Shown: positions 42,536 through 55,828, counted from the first letter of the stretch. The stretch is 64,000 nucleotides of DNA from an uncultured Bacteroidales bacterium (GCA_902776455.1 CACYQI010000016.1:1-64000), one strand, 5' to 3'. A program made the numbers and translations. The notes: generated by a model from the letters alone, not told the origin.

Positions 42536-44839
42536 TCAAAATTTTAGACTTTCTCTCAAGCTTTTTAAGTTGTCATTAGGTAGGAGATAGATTGTTTGGA
42601 ACGTATCGCTTGGCTCGACGACGACAGCCTTGTAAAAGCCAACGTATGTGAACTCCATCTTGACGTCTGTGCGGGGAACCCAAAAGGTAAAGTTTCCTAA
42701 AGAGTCTGTTGTTTCGAATCCCCATACCCTTTTATCATGCCATATATAAATCATGGTATGGGCTAAAGGCTTTTCGTTTTCGTCATACACTACGCCCGAC
42801 ACTCGGCGACGGCTTGCTTTCAGTTCCTCGTGCTGGTCCATATAGTAGTCGCATAGTGTGTCCTCTACGCAGATGTACTCTATGACGCCGTGCTTTGCTG
42901 CCTCTCCATACTTCTCGATGTAGCGTTGCTTGACATTCTTGTAATCCATTACTCTGCTGACAAGCAAATGCTGCCCTTTGAAGTAGTTGAGATAAGACCT
43001 CTTGTCCAACCATTTGTTGTTTTCCTTAGGTTGAGGCACTCCGTTGACAAGGTAAAGGATGGAGTCGTTGGGCGGAGTGTTAGGCAAGCCTGCAATCACT
43101 CCAAGCTTATCGGGCACAACCTTTATTTCTATCACGCCATACTTTGCGAGTCCGCCGTACTTCGCTGTAAACTCAGAGTCTTTGTGGACATATACGCTAT
43201 CAATCAGCAGGCCTTGCCGCGAAAAGTAACGAGGCATGTGGGTGTCAAGGTCGTCAGGATTGTTGCCAAGCACCTCTTGCTTCAAATGCTCGGGCAGAGG
43301 CTCGCCATTGATAAGGATTAGGGTTGAGTCCATTCTGTCCTTGTCGCTTGGCCTGTAATCTCCTGTTCCATGAAGTCGCATAGAGTTCGAACCAAAGTAG
43401 GATGGATTGGGAACGATAGTCGCATTAGCAATCATGCGTTCAATCTCTTTCCTTTCCTCTTGAGTAGAGGCCTTGATAACTATTGCACCGTTATTACAAG
43501 GTATCTTTATGTCTTGCAAAAGACCTTGCTCTTTGAGGTACTCTTCAATACGTTTGTCGATTTCTTCTGACGTCATGCCACGTGAGTCAAACAGAGTCTT
43601 GCCGTTGACCACCACGAGAAAAGAATCTGTTTTGCCAATCTGGTCGATGACGCTATCTCCTAACCCCCGAAGTCGCATAGTCGTGCCTGAACTCAAATCT
43701 GCCGAAGCAATGTCATGCGATCTGTAGTTATCCTTTAGTCTGATGGTAAGAGTGGTATCGGCAGGTTGGAAGAACGCGTCTTGACAGCCTATACATTTTG
43801 CATAAAGCGTATCAACGGATTTCGGCACCCAAAGCACAAAGTGTCCGAGAGGGTCGGCCGAGGTAGCAAACTGACGATGATGAATTATAGTAGATTCAAG
43901 AGGTTCGTTGGTGCTTTCCTCCATCACGAAGCCTTCGACACGGCGGAAGGTTTTCTTCAGCTCAGGGTGCTGGAGGACGAACACCTCGTTTGCACTATCG
44001 TTGGCGGAGGTGATTTCCGCCACACCTAATTGAGCAAGTCTGCCGTACTGCTCGACGTACTGCTTGTACCGCTGCTTCGTCTGCTCATCACCTTTTATGC
44101 GTACACTCTCTTCGTTCAGGCGAACAATCTTATCGACCAGCAGTCCTTTCTTTTCCAGATATTTATGGATTCCACGACGTGCAAACTGACGGGTACACAA
44201 GGAGTCGGGAAGCCGTTTGCCATCAAGCAGGACGAGAATGGAGTCGTTGTAGGTCGGGTCGATGCCCTCATGTCCTGCAATCACGCCTTGCAACTCAGGC
44301 TCTGCTTCATTGTGCGAAATGTCCTGACCTGCGATTTGCCCTTGAAGAGCCTGGTCTACAGACTCGAAGGCGAGATCTTCGATGTCGTCCATCTTGAATT
44401 TCTGAACTGCACCTGTAAACTCACGGGCAGGAATATCAAGTCCCGTAGTGGCCGGGGCATCAGCTTTCGCTAAAGCCGGTTCTTTGTGTGGAGTAGCGAC
44501 GGGCTTTGAGACTTCTGCAACCACTTCCTTTGCAGGCACTCTTGCAGGCTCGGACACATGCTGCGGCTGGGTTGGCTCTACTTGTGCCATGAGCGGCTGC
44601 TCTGTCTGTTCCTTTCCTATGTTATATATAATGAGTAGCGCCACGGATGCTGCGATGCCGATGCCCAACAGACCCCCGACCCCTCTCCATCTCCCCCGGG
44701 GGGGAGAGTTTTTCGCGGCAGAAAGCCTCCCCATAGAGGGGGGCTGCTGGTGAGGGTCGATGACTTCCTGCTCGAAGCGTGCCCACTCCTTGTCCACGTC
44801 GGGCATGCCGATTCTCTTGTCGATGTCTTCCGTCTTCAT
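42536..44839 (-). CDS. Membrane-anchored anti-sigma-like protein with plug-like repeats
   Basis: A 767-residue protein that starts one base after the ECF sigma gene. A short cytosolic segment (MKTEDIDKRIGMPDVDKEWA) and one transmembrane helix (LLGIGIAASVALLIIYNIG) precede a Pro/Glu-rich linker and a large periplasmic part. That part has four repeats resembling TonB-receptor plug domains (DSILVLLDGKRLPDS, DSFLVVVNGKTL, DSTLILINGEPLPEH, DSILYLVNGVPQP). Each is followed by a line like KYGGLAKYGVIEIKV. Two carboxypeptidase-regulatory-like beta domains are also present (VEGFVMEESTNEPL and VSGVVYDENEKPL). Residues about 31-52 come from a GC-rich palindrome. Likely role: signal sensing that controls the sigma factor. 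No FecR domain is seen, so this rests on context. Confidence 0.72.
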   Translation of the reverse strand: MKTEDIDKRIGMPDVDKEWARFEQEVIDPHQQPPSMGRLSAAKNSPPRGRWRGVGGLLGIGIAASVALLIIYNIGKEQTEQPLMAQVEPTQPQHVSEPARVPAKEVVAEVSKPVATPHKEPALAKADAPATTGLDIPAREFTGAVQKFKMDDIEDLAFESVDQALQGQIAGQDISHNEAEPELQGVIAGHEGIDPTYNDSILVLLDGKRLPDSLCTRQFARRGIHKYLEKKGLLVDKIVRLNEESVRIKGDEQTKQRYKQYVEQYGRLAQLGVAEITSANDSANEVFVLQHPELKKTFRRVEGFVMEESTNEPLESTIIHHRQFATSADPLGHFVLWVPKSVDTLYAKCIGCQDAFFQPADTTLTIRLKDNYRSHDIASADLSSGTTMRLRGLGDSVIDQIGKTDSFLVVVNGKTLFDSRGMTSEEIDKRIEEYLKEQGLLQDIKIPCNNGAIVIKASTQEERKEIERMIANATIVPNPSYFGSNSMRLHGTGDYRPSDKDRMDSTLILINGEPLPEHLKQEVLGNNPDDLDTHMPRYFSRQGLLIDSVYVHKDSEFTAKYGGLAKYGVIEIKVVPDKLGVIAGLPNTPPNDSILYLVNGVPQPKENNKWLDKRSYLNYFKGQHLLVSRVMDYKNVKQRYIEKYGEAAKHGVIEYICVEDTLCDYYMDQHEELKASRRRVSGVVYDENEKPLAHTMIYIWHDKRVWGFETTDSLGNFTFWVPRTDVKMEFTYVGFYKAVVVEPSDTFQTIYLLPNDNLKSLRESLKF
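44683..44750. repeat. GC-rich palindrome inside the anti-sigma-like gene
   Basis: CTCCATCTCCCCCGGGGGGG, TTTTTCGCGGC and CCTCCCCATAGAGGGGGG match intergenic copies (for example 45530). The frame is kept. Confidence 0.72.
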
Positions 44840-44840
44840 G

Positions 44841-45335
44841 TTACTTTGCGATTTTAAGGGTTTCTCTGATTTTGGCCAAAGAGCGCGTGATGTGTTTGTT
44901 GACGGCCGACGAGCTGATGCCGAGCACGGAGGCAGTTTCTGCATAAGTCATCTCCTCTTCGTAGTGAAGCTGGAGCACTCGGCGGTCCTGCTCAGTCAGG
45001 TTGTCATCGATGAGTTGCTGAAGTTGCTGCAACAGTTCCTCCCGCTCCTCGTCCTTCTGCCAGGCTGTTTCTTTCTGAAGTTCTTCCTTCAGCTGCCTTT
45101 GCAGTTGTCTGTCGCGCAGGATGTGCAGGCATTGGTTCCTTGTGGCAGAGAGCAGATAGCCTCGGATGCTTTCCGTGGCTATTTCAGGCTTGCCGTTCCA
45201 AAGCTTGACGAACACCTGATGCACGGCATCCTTGGCATCCTCGGCATTCTCTACCAAGGAAAACGCCATGCGATACATGTGCGGATAGCTGTCCTTGAAG
45301 AGCCGTTCAAACTGTTGTTTACTGTAATCCATCAT
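44841..45335 (-). CDS. ECF RNA polymerase sigma factor
   Basis: A sigma-70 family extracytoplasmic-function factor of 164 residues. Region 2 reads FKDSYPHMYRMAFSLVENAE then DAVHQVFVKLWN. Region 4 reads LTEQDRRVLQLHYEEEMTYA then VLGISSSAVNKHITRSLAKI, a standard helix-turn-helix. A Gln/Glu-rich linker joins them. The downstream gene starts one base after the stop and probably encodes its membrane regulator. The divergent TPR gene at 46093 may be a target. The start could be 45335 or 45332. Confidence 0.93.
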   Translation of the reverse strand: MMDYSKQQFERLFKDSYPHMYRMAFSLVENAEDAKDAVHQVFVKLWNGKPEIATESIRGYLLSATRNQCLHILRDRQLQRQLKEELQKETAWQKDEEREELLQQLQQLIDDNLTEQDRRVLQLHYEEEMTYAETASVLGISSSAVNKHITRSLAKIRETLKIAK

Positions 45336-45565
45336 GTCTTTTTGGTCTCGTTACATCTATAAGACCCTCGAAAAGGCAAATCAAATACCCCAACTGTGAA
45401 GAAAAGGTGAAAAATTGAAAAGGTTAAAAGGTGAAAAGTTGAAAGTTGAAAAATTGAAAAGGTTAAAAAGGTGAAGATAGACCCCTCTAATTCCCCCTCT
45501 ATGGGGAGAAAACAAGGCAAGGAATGCCTCCCCATAGAGGGGGAGGTTTGGAGAGGGTCTGTTAA
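45336..45565. repeat. AAAAGGTG/AAAAGTTG repeats and a GC-rich palindrome
   Basis: Tandem GGTGAAAA, GGTTAAAA and AAAGTTG units (45400-45475) are followed by a palindrome running from GACCCCTCTAATTCCCCCTC to GGGGGAGGTTTGGAGAGGGT (45482-45560). It lies upstream of the sigma gene. Confidence 0.75.
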
Positions 45566-45680
45566 ATGGATAAATGTTCAAAGATTCACGGCTTTCTGCA
45601 TCATGTTCTCATCCTCGGCTGGTGATGCTCAACTCGCGAAAGAGTTCTGCATTTAGTTGTAATGCTGTCATAATCCTATT
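45566..45680 (-). pseudogene. Frameshifted small antitoxin-like gene
   Basis: An ATG at 45680 opens MTALQLNAELFRELSIT, an N-terminus I associate with short Bacteroidales proteins next to toxin genes. The frame stops early, but the neighbouring frame continues as AEDENMMQKAVNL and a stop. So a one-base shift near 45620 splits it. No toxin partner is beside it. Recognition is from memory. The remainder up to 46027 shows nothing clear. Confidence 0.4.
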
Positions 45681-46027
45681 CCCATTATGTTTTACGCTGC
45701 AAAAATACATAATCCTTTTGAACTGACAAACTAAAGCATCATAAAAAACATGCAAACAGACAATAATCGTCCCGTTTGGAGTTTCATGCACGAAGACGAG
45801 CGTGCAGCCATTCCCGACCGGCCCGGGACGAGGAGCAGATGACCGTCAGCGGGTAACTGGAAATCATCAGTTTCCTGCTCATCCTTTGTCGAGCGATGAT
45901 GATTTCCTTTTGGTTTGCTATTGAATTTATAAATTTCGAATTGACTTTTTACGGCCTTGCAGATGCAAAATAATACGTTTAGGTACAAATTTACCTCTGT
46001 CTAATTGCTTTATAACGAGATAATACA

Positions 46028-46035
46028 TATATTTG
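46028..46035 (+). promoter_or_regulatory. -7 promoter box TATATTTG of the TPR gene
   Basis: Matches TAnnTTTG, 58 nt before the ATG at 46093. Confidence 0.5.
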
Positions 46036-46092
46036 TAGCCAAAAAGCGTGAAAACGTGAAAGAAAGAATGTATTTCAAAGTTAAAAAGTTGA

Positions 46093-47988
46093 ATGGTTAA
46101 AAAGTTAAAAGGATGCTGGCTTTCCCCCCTCCTTTGGGGGCGTCGGGGGTGGCTGTCGCTCATGGCCCTGCTGATGAGCTTTCAGTCTCTGTCGGGGCAG
46201 ACGCAGCTGGGATATATAAAGACGAAAGGCAGATTGAACCTCAATGGCTCTGTGACAGCGGGGCAGAGCCTCTCGGGAGCTGTCGTGACGACTATGAACG
46301 GCAACGATGTGATGAGCGACGCCGACGGACGCTTCTCCATGAAGCTCTCTTCGCCCCATTTTGTCCTGAAGAACGTGACGAAGAAGAACTATGCGCTGTG
46401 CGACCCTGACTTGCTGAAAAAGCAATACGACTACTCAACCAACGACCTCGTCATCGTCATGGAGGACGAGCTGGAGAAAGCCAACGAGCGTAAGAAAATA
46501 GAGAGACAGGTGCGCAACAGCCTTTATGCCCAGACCGAAAAGGAGCGCGAAGAAATCAACAGGCTGAAGCAGGAAAACGCCATCACCGAAGAGAAGTATC
46601 GCGAACTGCTGCAGCAGGTCAACAGGAAGGAAGACGACAACGAAACCATCATCAAGGACATGGTGGAGAAGTACTCGCAAATCGACTTCGATCAGGAAGA
46701 TAACTTCAGCCGCCAGTTCAGTGCCTTCCTCCTCAATGGCGAAACGATGCGAGCCGACTCCCTGCTCCGGACAAAGGGCAACATCATGGACGACCTCAAC
46801 AAGTTCAAGGCATTTCAGGATGCCAACGCTCAGAAACGCGCCGAACAGGCCGCACGCGACGAAGCGGAGAACCGTAGCAGGAAAGAACTTGCCGACAGGT
46901 GCAGCAAATACTTCGAGCTGTTCAAGACGCAGCACAAAAATGATTCTGCTTTGTTCTACATCGAGCAAAAGGCCAATCTCGACACGCTGAATGCAGATTG
47001 GCAATACGAGGCGGGATATTTCTGTCATTGTCAAAATCTATTCCAACAGGCAGAATTCTATTATAGCCGGGCATTGGAAATCCGCAGGCGCTTGGCTAAG
47101 GACAATCCGCAAGGCTCCGAGCGGAAACTGGCTTGGTCGCTCAACAGCATGGCTATGCTCTGCTATATAACACAGCGGTACGATGATTCGGAAGCCCTGC
47201 AAAAAGAATCATTGGAAATCTACAGAAGATTGGTGAAGGACAATCCGCAGGCCTACGAGGGTGATTTAGCCTTGGTACTGCAAAATCTGTCGGCTCTGTA
47301 CCACATGACCCAGCGGATGGAAGAGGCGGAAACGACGCAGAATGAGGCATTGGAAATATACAGAAGATTGGCGAAGGACAATCCGAAGGAATACGAGCCT
47401 GATTATTCCTTAGCCCTGAACAACATGGGAAGTCTGTACTTCGATACCGGACAATATGCCAAGGCTGAACCAATATACATAGAGGCATTGGAAATCCACA
47501 AGCGCTTGGCAAAGGACAATCCGCAGGACTATCAACCCGAATTGGCCCGATCCCTGAGCAACCTGGCTATTCAGTACGCCGTTGGCGAACAATATGATAA
47601 GGCTGAGCCAATGTTTGTGCAGGCACTGGAAATCCGCAGGCAGCTGGCAAAAGACAATCCGCTGGCCTACGAGCCGGATGTGGCTAAGTCGCTGGGATAT
47701 ATGGCACAGTTCTATTGCGCCGTCGAGCAGCTCGATGAGGCAGAAAAGATATACAATCAGGCACTCGAAATCTACAGACGTCTGGTTAAAGAGAATCCGC
47801 TTGTTTACGAGCAGAGTTTGGCCTTTCTGCTATACAACATGGCTGAAGTGTACGCGAAGACTCAGAGAATCGATAGGGTAGAGTCGTTGTTAAGAGAAGC
47901 CTTGCAGATATTTCAAAAACTGGCCCAAAACAATCCAAAGCTTTACGAGAAACACATTGAGCAAATCAAAGCAGCACTCGAGGAGTAG
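46093..47988 (+). CDS. Exported protein with regulatory-like domain, coiled coil and kinesin-light-chain-type TPRs
   Basis: A 631-residue protein with an N-terminal export signal (SLMALLMSFQSLSGQ). A carboxypeptidase-regulatory-like beta domain (residues 45-120, LNLNGSVTAGQSLSGAVVT) and a charged coiled coil (about 125-265) follow. Then come about six TPR units with a strikingly regular ALEIYRRLAKDNPQ core every 45-50 residues, the kinesin-light-chain/TPR_10 type. It is probably a scaffold in the envelope. The first 20 residues (MVKKLKGCWLSPLLWGRRGW) are encoded by GTTAAAAAG heptads and a GC-rich palindrome, so they are repeat-derived. The gene diverges from the ECF sigma gene. Function unknown. 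Confidence 0.85.
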   Translation: MVKKLKGCWLSPLLWGRRGWLSLMALLMSFQSLSGQTQLGYIKTKGRLNLNGSVTAGQSLSGAVVTTMNGNDVMSDADGRFSMKLSSPHFVLKNVTKKNYALCDPDLLKKQYDYSTNDLVIVMEDELEKANERKKIERQVRNSLYAQTEKEREEINRLKQENAITEEKYRELLQQVNRKEDDNETIIKDMVEKYSQIDFDQEDNFSRQFSAFLLNGETMRADSLLRTKGNIMDDLNKFKAFQDANAQKRAEQAARDEAENRSRKELADRCSKYFELFKTQHKNDSALFYIEQKANLDTLNADWQYEAGYFCHCQNLFQQAEFYYSRALEIRRRLAKDNPQGSERKLAWSLNSMAMLCYITQRYDDSEALQKESLEIYRRLVKDNPQAYEGDLALVLQNLSALYHMTQRMEEAETTQNEALEIYRRLAKDNPKEYEPDYSLALNNMGSLYFDTGQYAKAEPIYIEALEIHKRLAKDNPQDYQPELARSLSNLAIQYAVGEQYDKAEPMFVQALEIRRQLAKDNPLAYEPDVAKSLGYMAQFYCAVEQLDEAEKIYNQALEIYRRLVKENPLVYEQSLAFLLYNMAEVYAKTQRIDRVESLLREALQIFQKLAQNNPKLYEKHIEQIKAALEE

Positions 47989-48491
47989 CAGTAGCTTCGC
48001 TCCGAGTTGAAAAGTGAAGAATCTAAGTAACCTCACACGGAAGATTTTTTCACATCGAAAGAAACGAATAATAAATCTATGTCACGCAGAAAGCACGGAA
48101 ATCACAGAATTCTTTTTGTTTCAGGGTACATACATACATGATGGAGCTGCATGCGGAAGATATGTAGTGTGGATAAGTGGCAGACTTCATGTGTGAAGTT
48201 GGCGTACACAACGTGGAGAGTAGGCCGATGCTCCGTGGAGAGTGAGCCGATTCAACGTGGAGAGTAAGCCGATTCTCCGTGGAGAGTAAGCCGATGCTCC
48301 GTGGAGCGATTAAAGGTGAAAAATTAAAAAGGTGAAAAGGTAAAAAGTTGAAAGCTGAAGGTTGAAAAGTTGTAATCTGCCTACATGCCTACATGAAATC
48401 TTCCGAATGCCGCATGAATAAATGGTTTGACGTGTTTGCAAGCCTACATAAAGCCTACATGTAGCCTATAGTGCCTACATTACCTAAACCG
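47989..48491. other. Spacer with a 22-bp array
   Basis: No gene seen. It contains the CTCCGTGGAG array (48197-48308), then GGTGAAAA and AAAGTTG repeats (48306-48370) and several CCTACAT words (48380-48480). Confidence 0.55.
48197..48308. repeat. CGTGGAG array with exact 22-bp period
   Basis: GTGGAG cores start at 48213, 48235, 48257, 48279 and 48301, each 22 bp apart. Spacers read AGTAGGCCGATG, AGTGAGCCGATT and AGTAAGCCGATT/G. Cores alternate between AACGTGGAG and palindromic CTCCGTGGAG. The same unit occurs in the composite element. Confidence 0.88.
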
Positions 48492-49481
48492 TTATATCTT
48501 GCCGAGGATGCGGTCCATGACCCAGTTGACGCTGGTGGCGCTGATGCTGTCCACGGTGCAGATGCCGCTCTGTTGCAGGTGTTCTACGACGTTCTGTATG
48601 AGGGGAAGCTGTACGTGTTCGGGGTTCTCGATGCAGAACTCCTGACGGCCTTGCTCGGTTTGCAATACAATGGGTTCGTATGTGAAGACGGAGAAGTGCA
48701 GTTGCCCGCGTTCGCCGATTAGTTCGATGCGGTCGGTGCGTGCGCTCTCGTGGCTGACAAAGCACCAGGAGCCGCTTCCAGGCAGGCCGTCGGAGAACTG
48801 GAAGGCTGCGCTGACGGTATCTTCTGTTTCATAGAGTCCGCCTCGGTTGCTGCTGAAGCCTTTTGCCCGGACTATCGGCCCGAAGATCTCTTGCAAGAGG
48901 TCTATCTGATGGGGAGCGAGGTCGTAGAAGTAGCCGCCGCCGGCGATGTCGCGCTGTACGCGCCAAGGCAGGGCGGTGCTGTTGTAGTCGAGCAGTCGCG
49001 GCGGACAGGCGAAGCGTATCTGCACGGATGCGACTTTGCCGATGGCTCCGCTCTCTACCAGTTCCTTCACTTTCAGGAAGTAGGGCAACAGGCGCCTGTA
49101 GTAGGCCACGAAGCAGGGGACGTGGGTCTGCTCGCTGACGCGGTTGATGCGCTGGCAGTCGATGTAGCTGCTGGCCAAGGGCTTCTCGACATAGACGGGC
49201 TTGCCGGCCTTCATGGCCATGATGGCGTAGGTGGCGTGAGAGGAGGGTGGGGTAGCGATGTAGATGGCGTTGACGTCGGGGTCGCTGATGAGCTGCTGGG
49301 CGTCGGTGTACCAGCGTGGAATGTTGTGCCGCTCGGCATAAGAACTGGCTTTCTCCTTGCTGCGACTCATCACGGCCTGTATGTGCGAACCCGGTACGAG
49401 GTTGAATGCCGGTCCGCTCTTCTTCTCGGTCACTTCACCGCATCCGATGAAGCCCCAACGGATCTCCCTACTATAATTCAT
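48492..49481 (-). CDS. Gfo/Idh/MocA family oxidoreductase
   Basis: Cytosolic NAD(P)-dependent sugar or inositol dehydrogenase-like protein of 329 residues without a signal peptide. The Rossmann motif is RWGFIGCGEVTEKKSGPAF. The family lysine motif is VYVEKPLASS, and the C-terminal domain has GGGYFYDLAPHQIDLLQEIF, with the usual Asp and His of the active site. The substrate is unknown. It ends 67 bp before the porin gene begins its 3' side on the same strand, so the two could share a transcript, though repeat DNA lies between. Confidence 0.9.
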   Translation of the reverse strand: MNYSREIRWGFIGCGEVTEKKSGPAFNLVPGSHIQAVMSRSKEKASSYAERHNIPRWYTDAQQLISDPDVNAIYIATPPSSHATYAIMAMKAGKPVYVEKPLASSYIDCQRINRVSEQTHVPCFVAYYRRLLPYFLKVKELVESGAIGKVASVQIRFACPPRLLDYNSTALPWRVQRDIAGGGYFYDLAPHQIDLLQEIFGPIVRAKGFSSNRGGLYETEDTVSAAFQFSDGLPGSGSWCFVSHESARTDRIELIGERGQLHFSVFTYEPIVLQTEQGRQEFCIENPEHVQLPLIQNVVEHLQQSGICTVDSISATSVNWVMDRILGKI

Positions 49482-49548
49482 AATTCATAATTTATAATTA
49501 ACAATTCCTAATTAGGCACTCCCCCAAAGAGGGAGCGAGGAGGGGGCT

Positions 49549-51804
49549 TTAATTAAAGAAGTTCCAGCTCAGTCCGAAGTGTATGGTCATGGGGTTGATG
49601 GGGTAGTGGGGGACGAGGAAGGAGTGTCCTTCGCCGGCGTTGACGTGGCGTGCTGAGACGTAGATGCGGCAATGCTTGAGGTGGAGGTTGGCGTAAGCTC
49701 CGATGATGGGGTAGCTGCCTATCTTTATCCGCTCGTGGCTGGGGTCTTGCACGGCAAACTGCTGGATGGAGGGGCTGTAGTCGGGGGCGTAGTAGGACGT
49801 GAAGAATCGCATGTCGGCGCCTATCTGCACGCGCAGTATCTTGGCTATGCCCATGCGGAAGAGCAGGTAGAAGTTGGTGTAGATGTTGAGCTTGGGCAGC
49901 GGCAGGGCATCCTGATTGCTGCTCGTCTGGAAGCTCACTTGGCTGTCCAAATGGATGAATTTCCACTTGATGTCCTGTGCGAGCGTTGCTCCGAACACTT
50001 GTACGGAGCCTGTCTGCATGGGGCTTACGGCATGGCTGTAGTCGGTGGGCATGGTGCTTTCTGCTTTCTTGCCTTCGAGCAAGGTGTTCTGCATGCCGAA
50101 GTATGTGTAGTTCGACACGTTCTCGAAGCCGACGTTCAGTCTGGTGCCCAGCTTTCCAAGTCTGAGCATGCCGTCAACCTTGAAGCGTATCTCGCGGCTC
50201 AGGTCGTCGTTGTCCCACCACGAAGTCTGCGAGTGATAGTGGCGGAAGAAGAAGGAGGGCACTTGGTGCATGTAGCCGACGTGGACGTCGGCAAGGAGGG
50301 TGTCGATGCGACCGAGTGCAAGCTTCAGGTCGGTCTTGCCGTCAATCTTCAAGTCGCCTACGTGTTCGCCGATGAGCCATACTTCGCCCGATGCGTTGTA
50401 GTGGAAGCGCTTGCCTTGTGTGCGAGCCACTTCGCCGCCCACCGAGACGTCGTTTTCGGTGTAGCGCGCCATGTCTCCCTGTCCGTCCATCAGCTTGTAG
50501 GAACGCAGCTTGTGTGTGCCGAAGAGGGTGATGCCCATCTGTGCCCACTTGTTGAATCCTTCGCGAAGGGCTATGCCGAAGGTGTTGCGCACGGAGAAGG
50601 CTCGCGTCAAGTCGGCTATCTCGTTGATGTCCCCAAAGTAGTTGTTGGTATAGTAGTTCTTCGTCGTGCTGTGCGACAGATACTCGTGCTTGAGGTTGCT
50701 GAGGTCGAAGGTGTGGATGATGCTCGTGACGGGTATGAACTCTTTGGGCACAATCTGTTCATCCTTCCAGCGTTGCATGAGGGAGTCGATGGCTAACCTG
50801 CGAGCCAAGGTGTCTTCGCGAAGCACGGCCTGAACGCTATCGGGCAGGTCGAAGAGGAGCGTGGAGGGCGAGGGTGGGATAGGCTTCAGCGAGTCGGGAA
50901 GTTCCACGATGCGGGTGTAGCCGATGTTGTAGCGGTGCGACAGGTAGAAGTGCTGCTCGTGGTTGCGGTTCCATGTTGAGCTGAGCATGGTTGGGATGTT
51001 GCCGGGGCTGTAGCTCTGTCCGAGGCTCAGGGGGTCCTCGATGTAGCGGTCGTCCTCGATGCCTCCGTTCTCACCCATCTTCATGTGGTTGATGCCGGCA
51101 TAGGCATGAATGTTGTAGCGTTCGCCTCGGTAGTAACCATAGAAGGTGCTGCCGAACATGCTGTTTGGCTGGGCATAGTAGTAGCCTACGCCATAGTTGT
51201 AGTCAATCTTGAAGCCGAAGCCGGCCAACTTGTTGATGTTGGTGGCAAAGTAGCCTCGGATGCGGTCTTCGCCTGTCTGCCTGTTGCCGCAGGAGTGGTA
51301 GGCGAGGTTGGTGATGGGACTCTTTGTGTTGGTGAAGCGGAAGTCCTGTAGCGAGCCTCGGAAGAAGCTGAAGGGCTGGAGGAAGAGGAACTCGTCGGAA
51401 GTGTTGTCGCGGTTGAAGTAGAGGCGGCTGAGGCGCGGAGAACCGATGTTGGCCAGATAGTTGTATTCGCCCGTGTAGCCGTCGGTAGCATTCCATTTGT
51501 AGAAGTCGTGCACGACGGTATCGTTGTTCTCCGCGTCGATGACGGTGCCGAGCCGAGGCTCCAGCACCCATTGGAACTGCCCGATGGGTATGTTCTTCAG
51601 GTTCCGGAACTTCGTCGTGTCGCGTCCCCAAGTGGTGCGGTTGCCCGCGCCATCTACATACGTGCCGGATTCTGAGACGAGATAGGTGTCGCCGTCGTCG
51701 TAGAGAGTGGCGTTGCTTCCGTCGCGATTGACACGGTGTGTCTGTGCATTTGCCTGCAGCAAGATGCAGAAGAGAAACGGCAGTATGTAGAGCCTTTTGG
51801 TCAT
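49549..51804 (-). CDS. Putative outer-membrane porin (Bacteroidetes family)
   Basis: A 751-residue outer-membrane beta-barrel protein with signal MTKRLYILPFLFCILLQANA. Alternating aromatic/hydrophobic strands run through the C-terminal two thirds. The last residues GLSWNFFN end on the Phe-rich signal used by the BAM machinery. The N-terminal domain (NIPIGQFQWVLEPRLGTVID, YNYLANIGSPRLSRLYFNR) matches the protein family annotated as putative porin in Bacteroidetes. The upstream small membrane protein ends only 3 bp before the start, so they form an operon. Transported solutes are unknown. Confidence 0.88.
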   Translation of the reverse strand: MTKRLYILPFLFCILLQANAQTHRVNRDGSNATLYDDGDTYLVSESGTYVDGAGNRTTWGRDTTKFRNLKNIPIGQFQWVLEPRLGTVIDAENNDTVVHDFYKWNATDGYTGEYNYLANIGSPRLSRLYFNRDNTSDEFLFLQPFSFFRGSLQDFRFTNTKSPITNLAYHSCGNRQTGEDRIRGYFATNINKLAGFGFKIDYNYGVGYYYAQPNSMFGSTFYGYYRGERYNIHAYAGINHMKMGENGGIEDDRYIEDPLSLGQSYSPGNIPTMLSSTWNRNHEQHFYLSHRYNIGYTRIVELPDSLKPIPPSPSTLLFDLPDSVQAVLREDTLARRLAIDSLMQRWKDEQIVPKEFIPVTSIIHTFDLSNLKHEYLSHSTTKNYYTNNYFGDINEIADLTRAFSVRNTFGIALREGFNKWAQMGITLFGTHKLRSYKLMDGQGDMARYTENDVSVGGEVARTQGKRFHYNASGEVWLIGEHVGDLKIDGKTDLKLALGRIDTLLADVHVGYMHQVPSFFFRHYHSQTSWWDNDDLSREIRFKVDGMLRLGKLGTRLNVGFENVSNYTYFGMQNTLLEGKKAESTMPTDYSHAVSPMQTGSVQVFGATLAQDIKWKFIHLDSQVSFQTSSNQDALPLPKLNIYTNFYLLFRMGIAKILRVQIGADMRFFTSYYAPDYSPSIQQFAVQDPSHERIKIGSYPIIGAYANLHLKHCRIYVSARHVNAGEGHSFLVPHYPINPMTIHFGLSWNFFN

Positions 51805-51807
51805 GCT

Positions 51808-52041
51808 TTATATGAGACGAAGTATGAATTCTATCACTTTGAACGCCATGCCGATGGCTATGACGATGAGTGCCGGCACATGATTCTCTCCGCCGAAGAA
51901 ATACATGGCAAGTCCGACGGCAGCCAAGGCGAGGAACAGCGTGTTGAGCACTGTTCTTGCCTTCGTTCTGTCGTGTTGTCCGGCGCGTTTCCTGCGGATA
52001 CGCTCGACTTGCTCTTCAAGGGAAAGTTCTTCCTGTTTCAT
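51808..52041 (-). CDS. Small two-helix membrane protein
   Basis: A 77-residue protein. A charged N-terminus (MKQEELSLEEQVERIRRKRA) precedes two hydrophobic helices (LFLALAAVGLAMYFFGG and ALIVIAIGMAFKVIEFILRLI). It is located 3 bp upstream of the porin gene. Similar small proteins occupy this position in related genomes. Function unknown. The 52042-52108 gap upstream holds CTGATTATT nonamers. Confidence 0.75.
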   Translation of the reverse strand: MKQEELSLEEQVERIRRKRAGQHDRTKARTVLNTLFLALAAVGLAMYFFGGENHVPALIVIAIGMAFKVIEFILRLI

Positions 52042-52108
52042 TGGGGTTCTGAGTAATCTGAGTTTTCTGATTATTCAGAGAATTCTGATTATTCTGATTA
52101 TTCTGAGT

Positions 52109-55828
<3,720 letters not shown>

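Noticed and set aside
48197..48308. CRISPR array
   Set aside because: Units of 22 bp are contiguous with near-identical spacers and no cas genes. CRISPR needs longer repeats with unique spacers.
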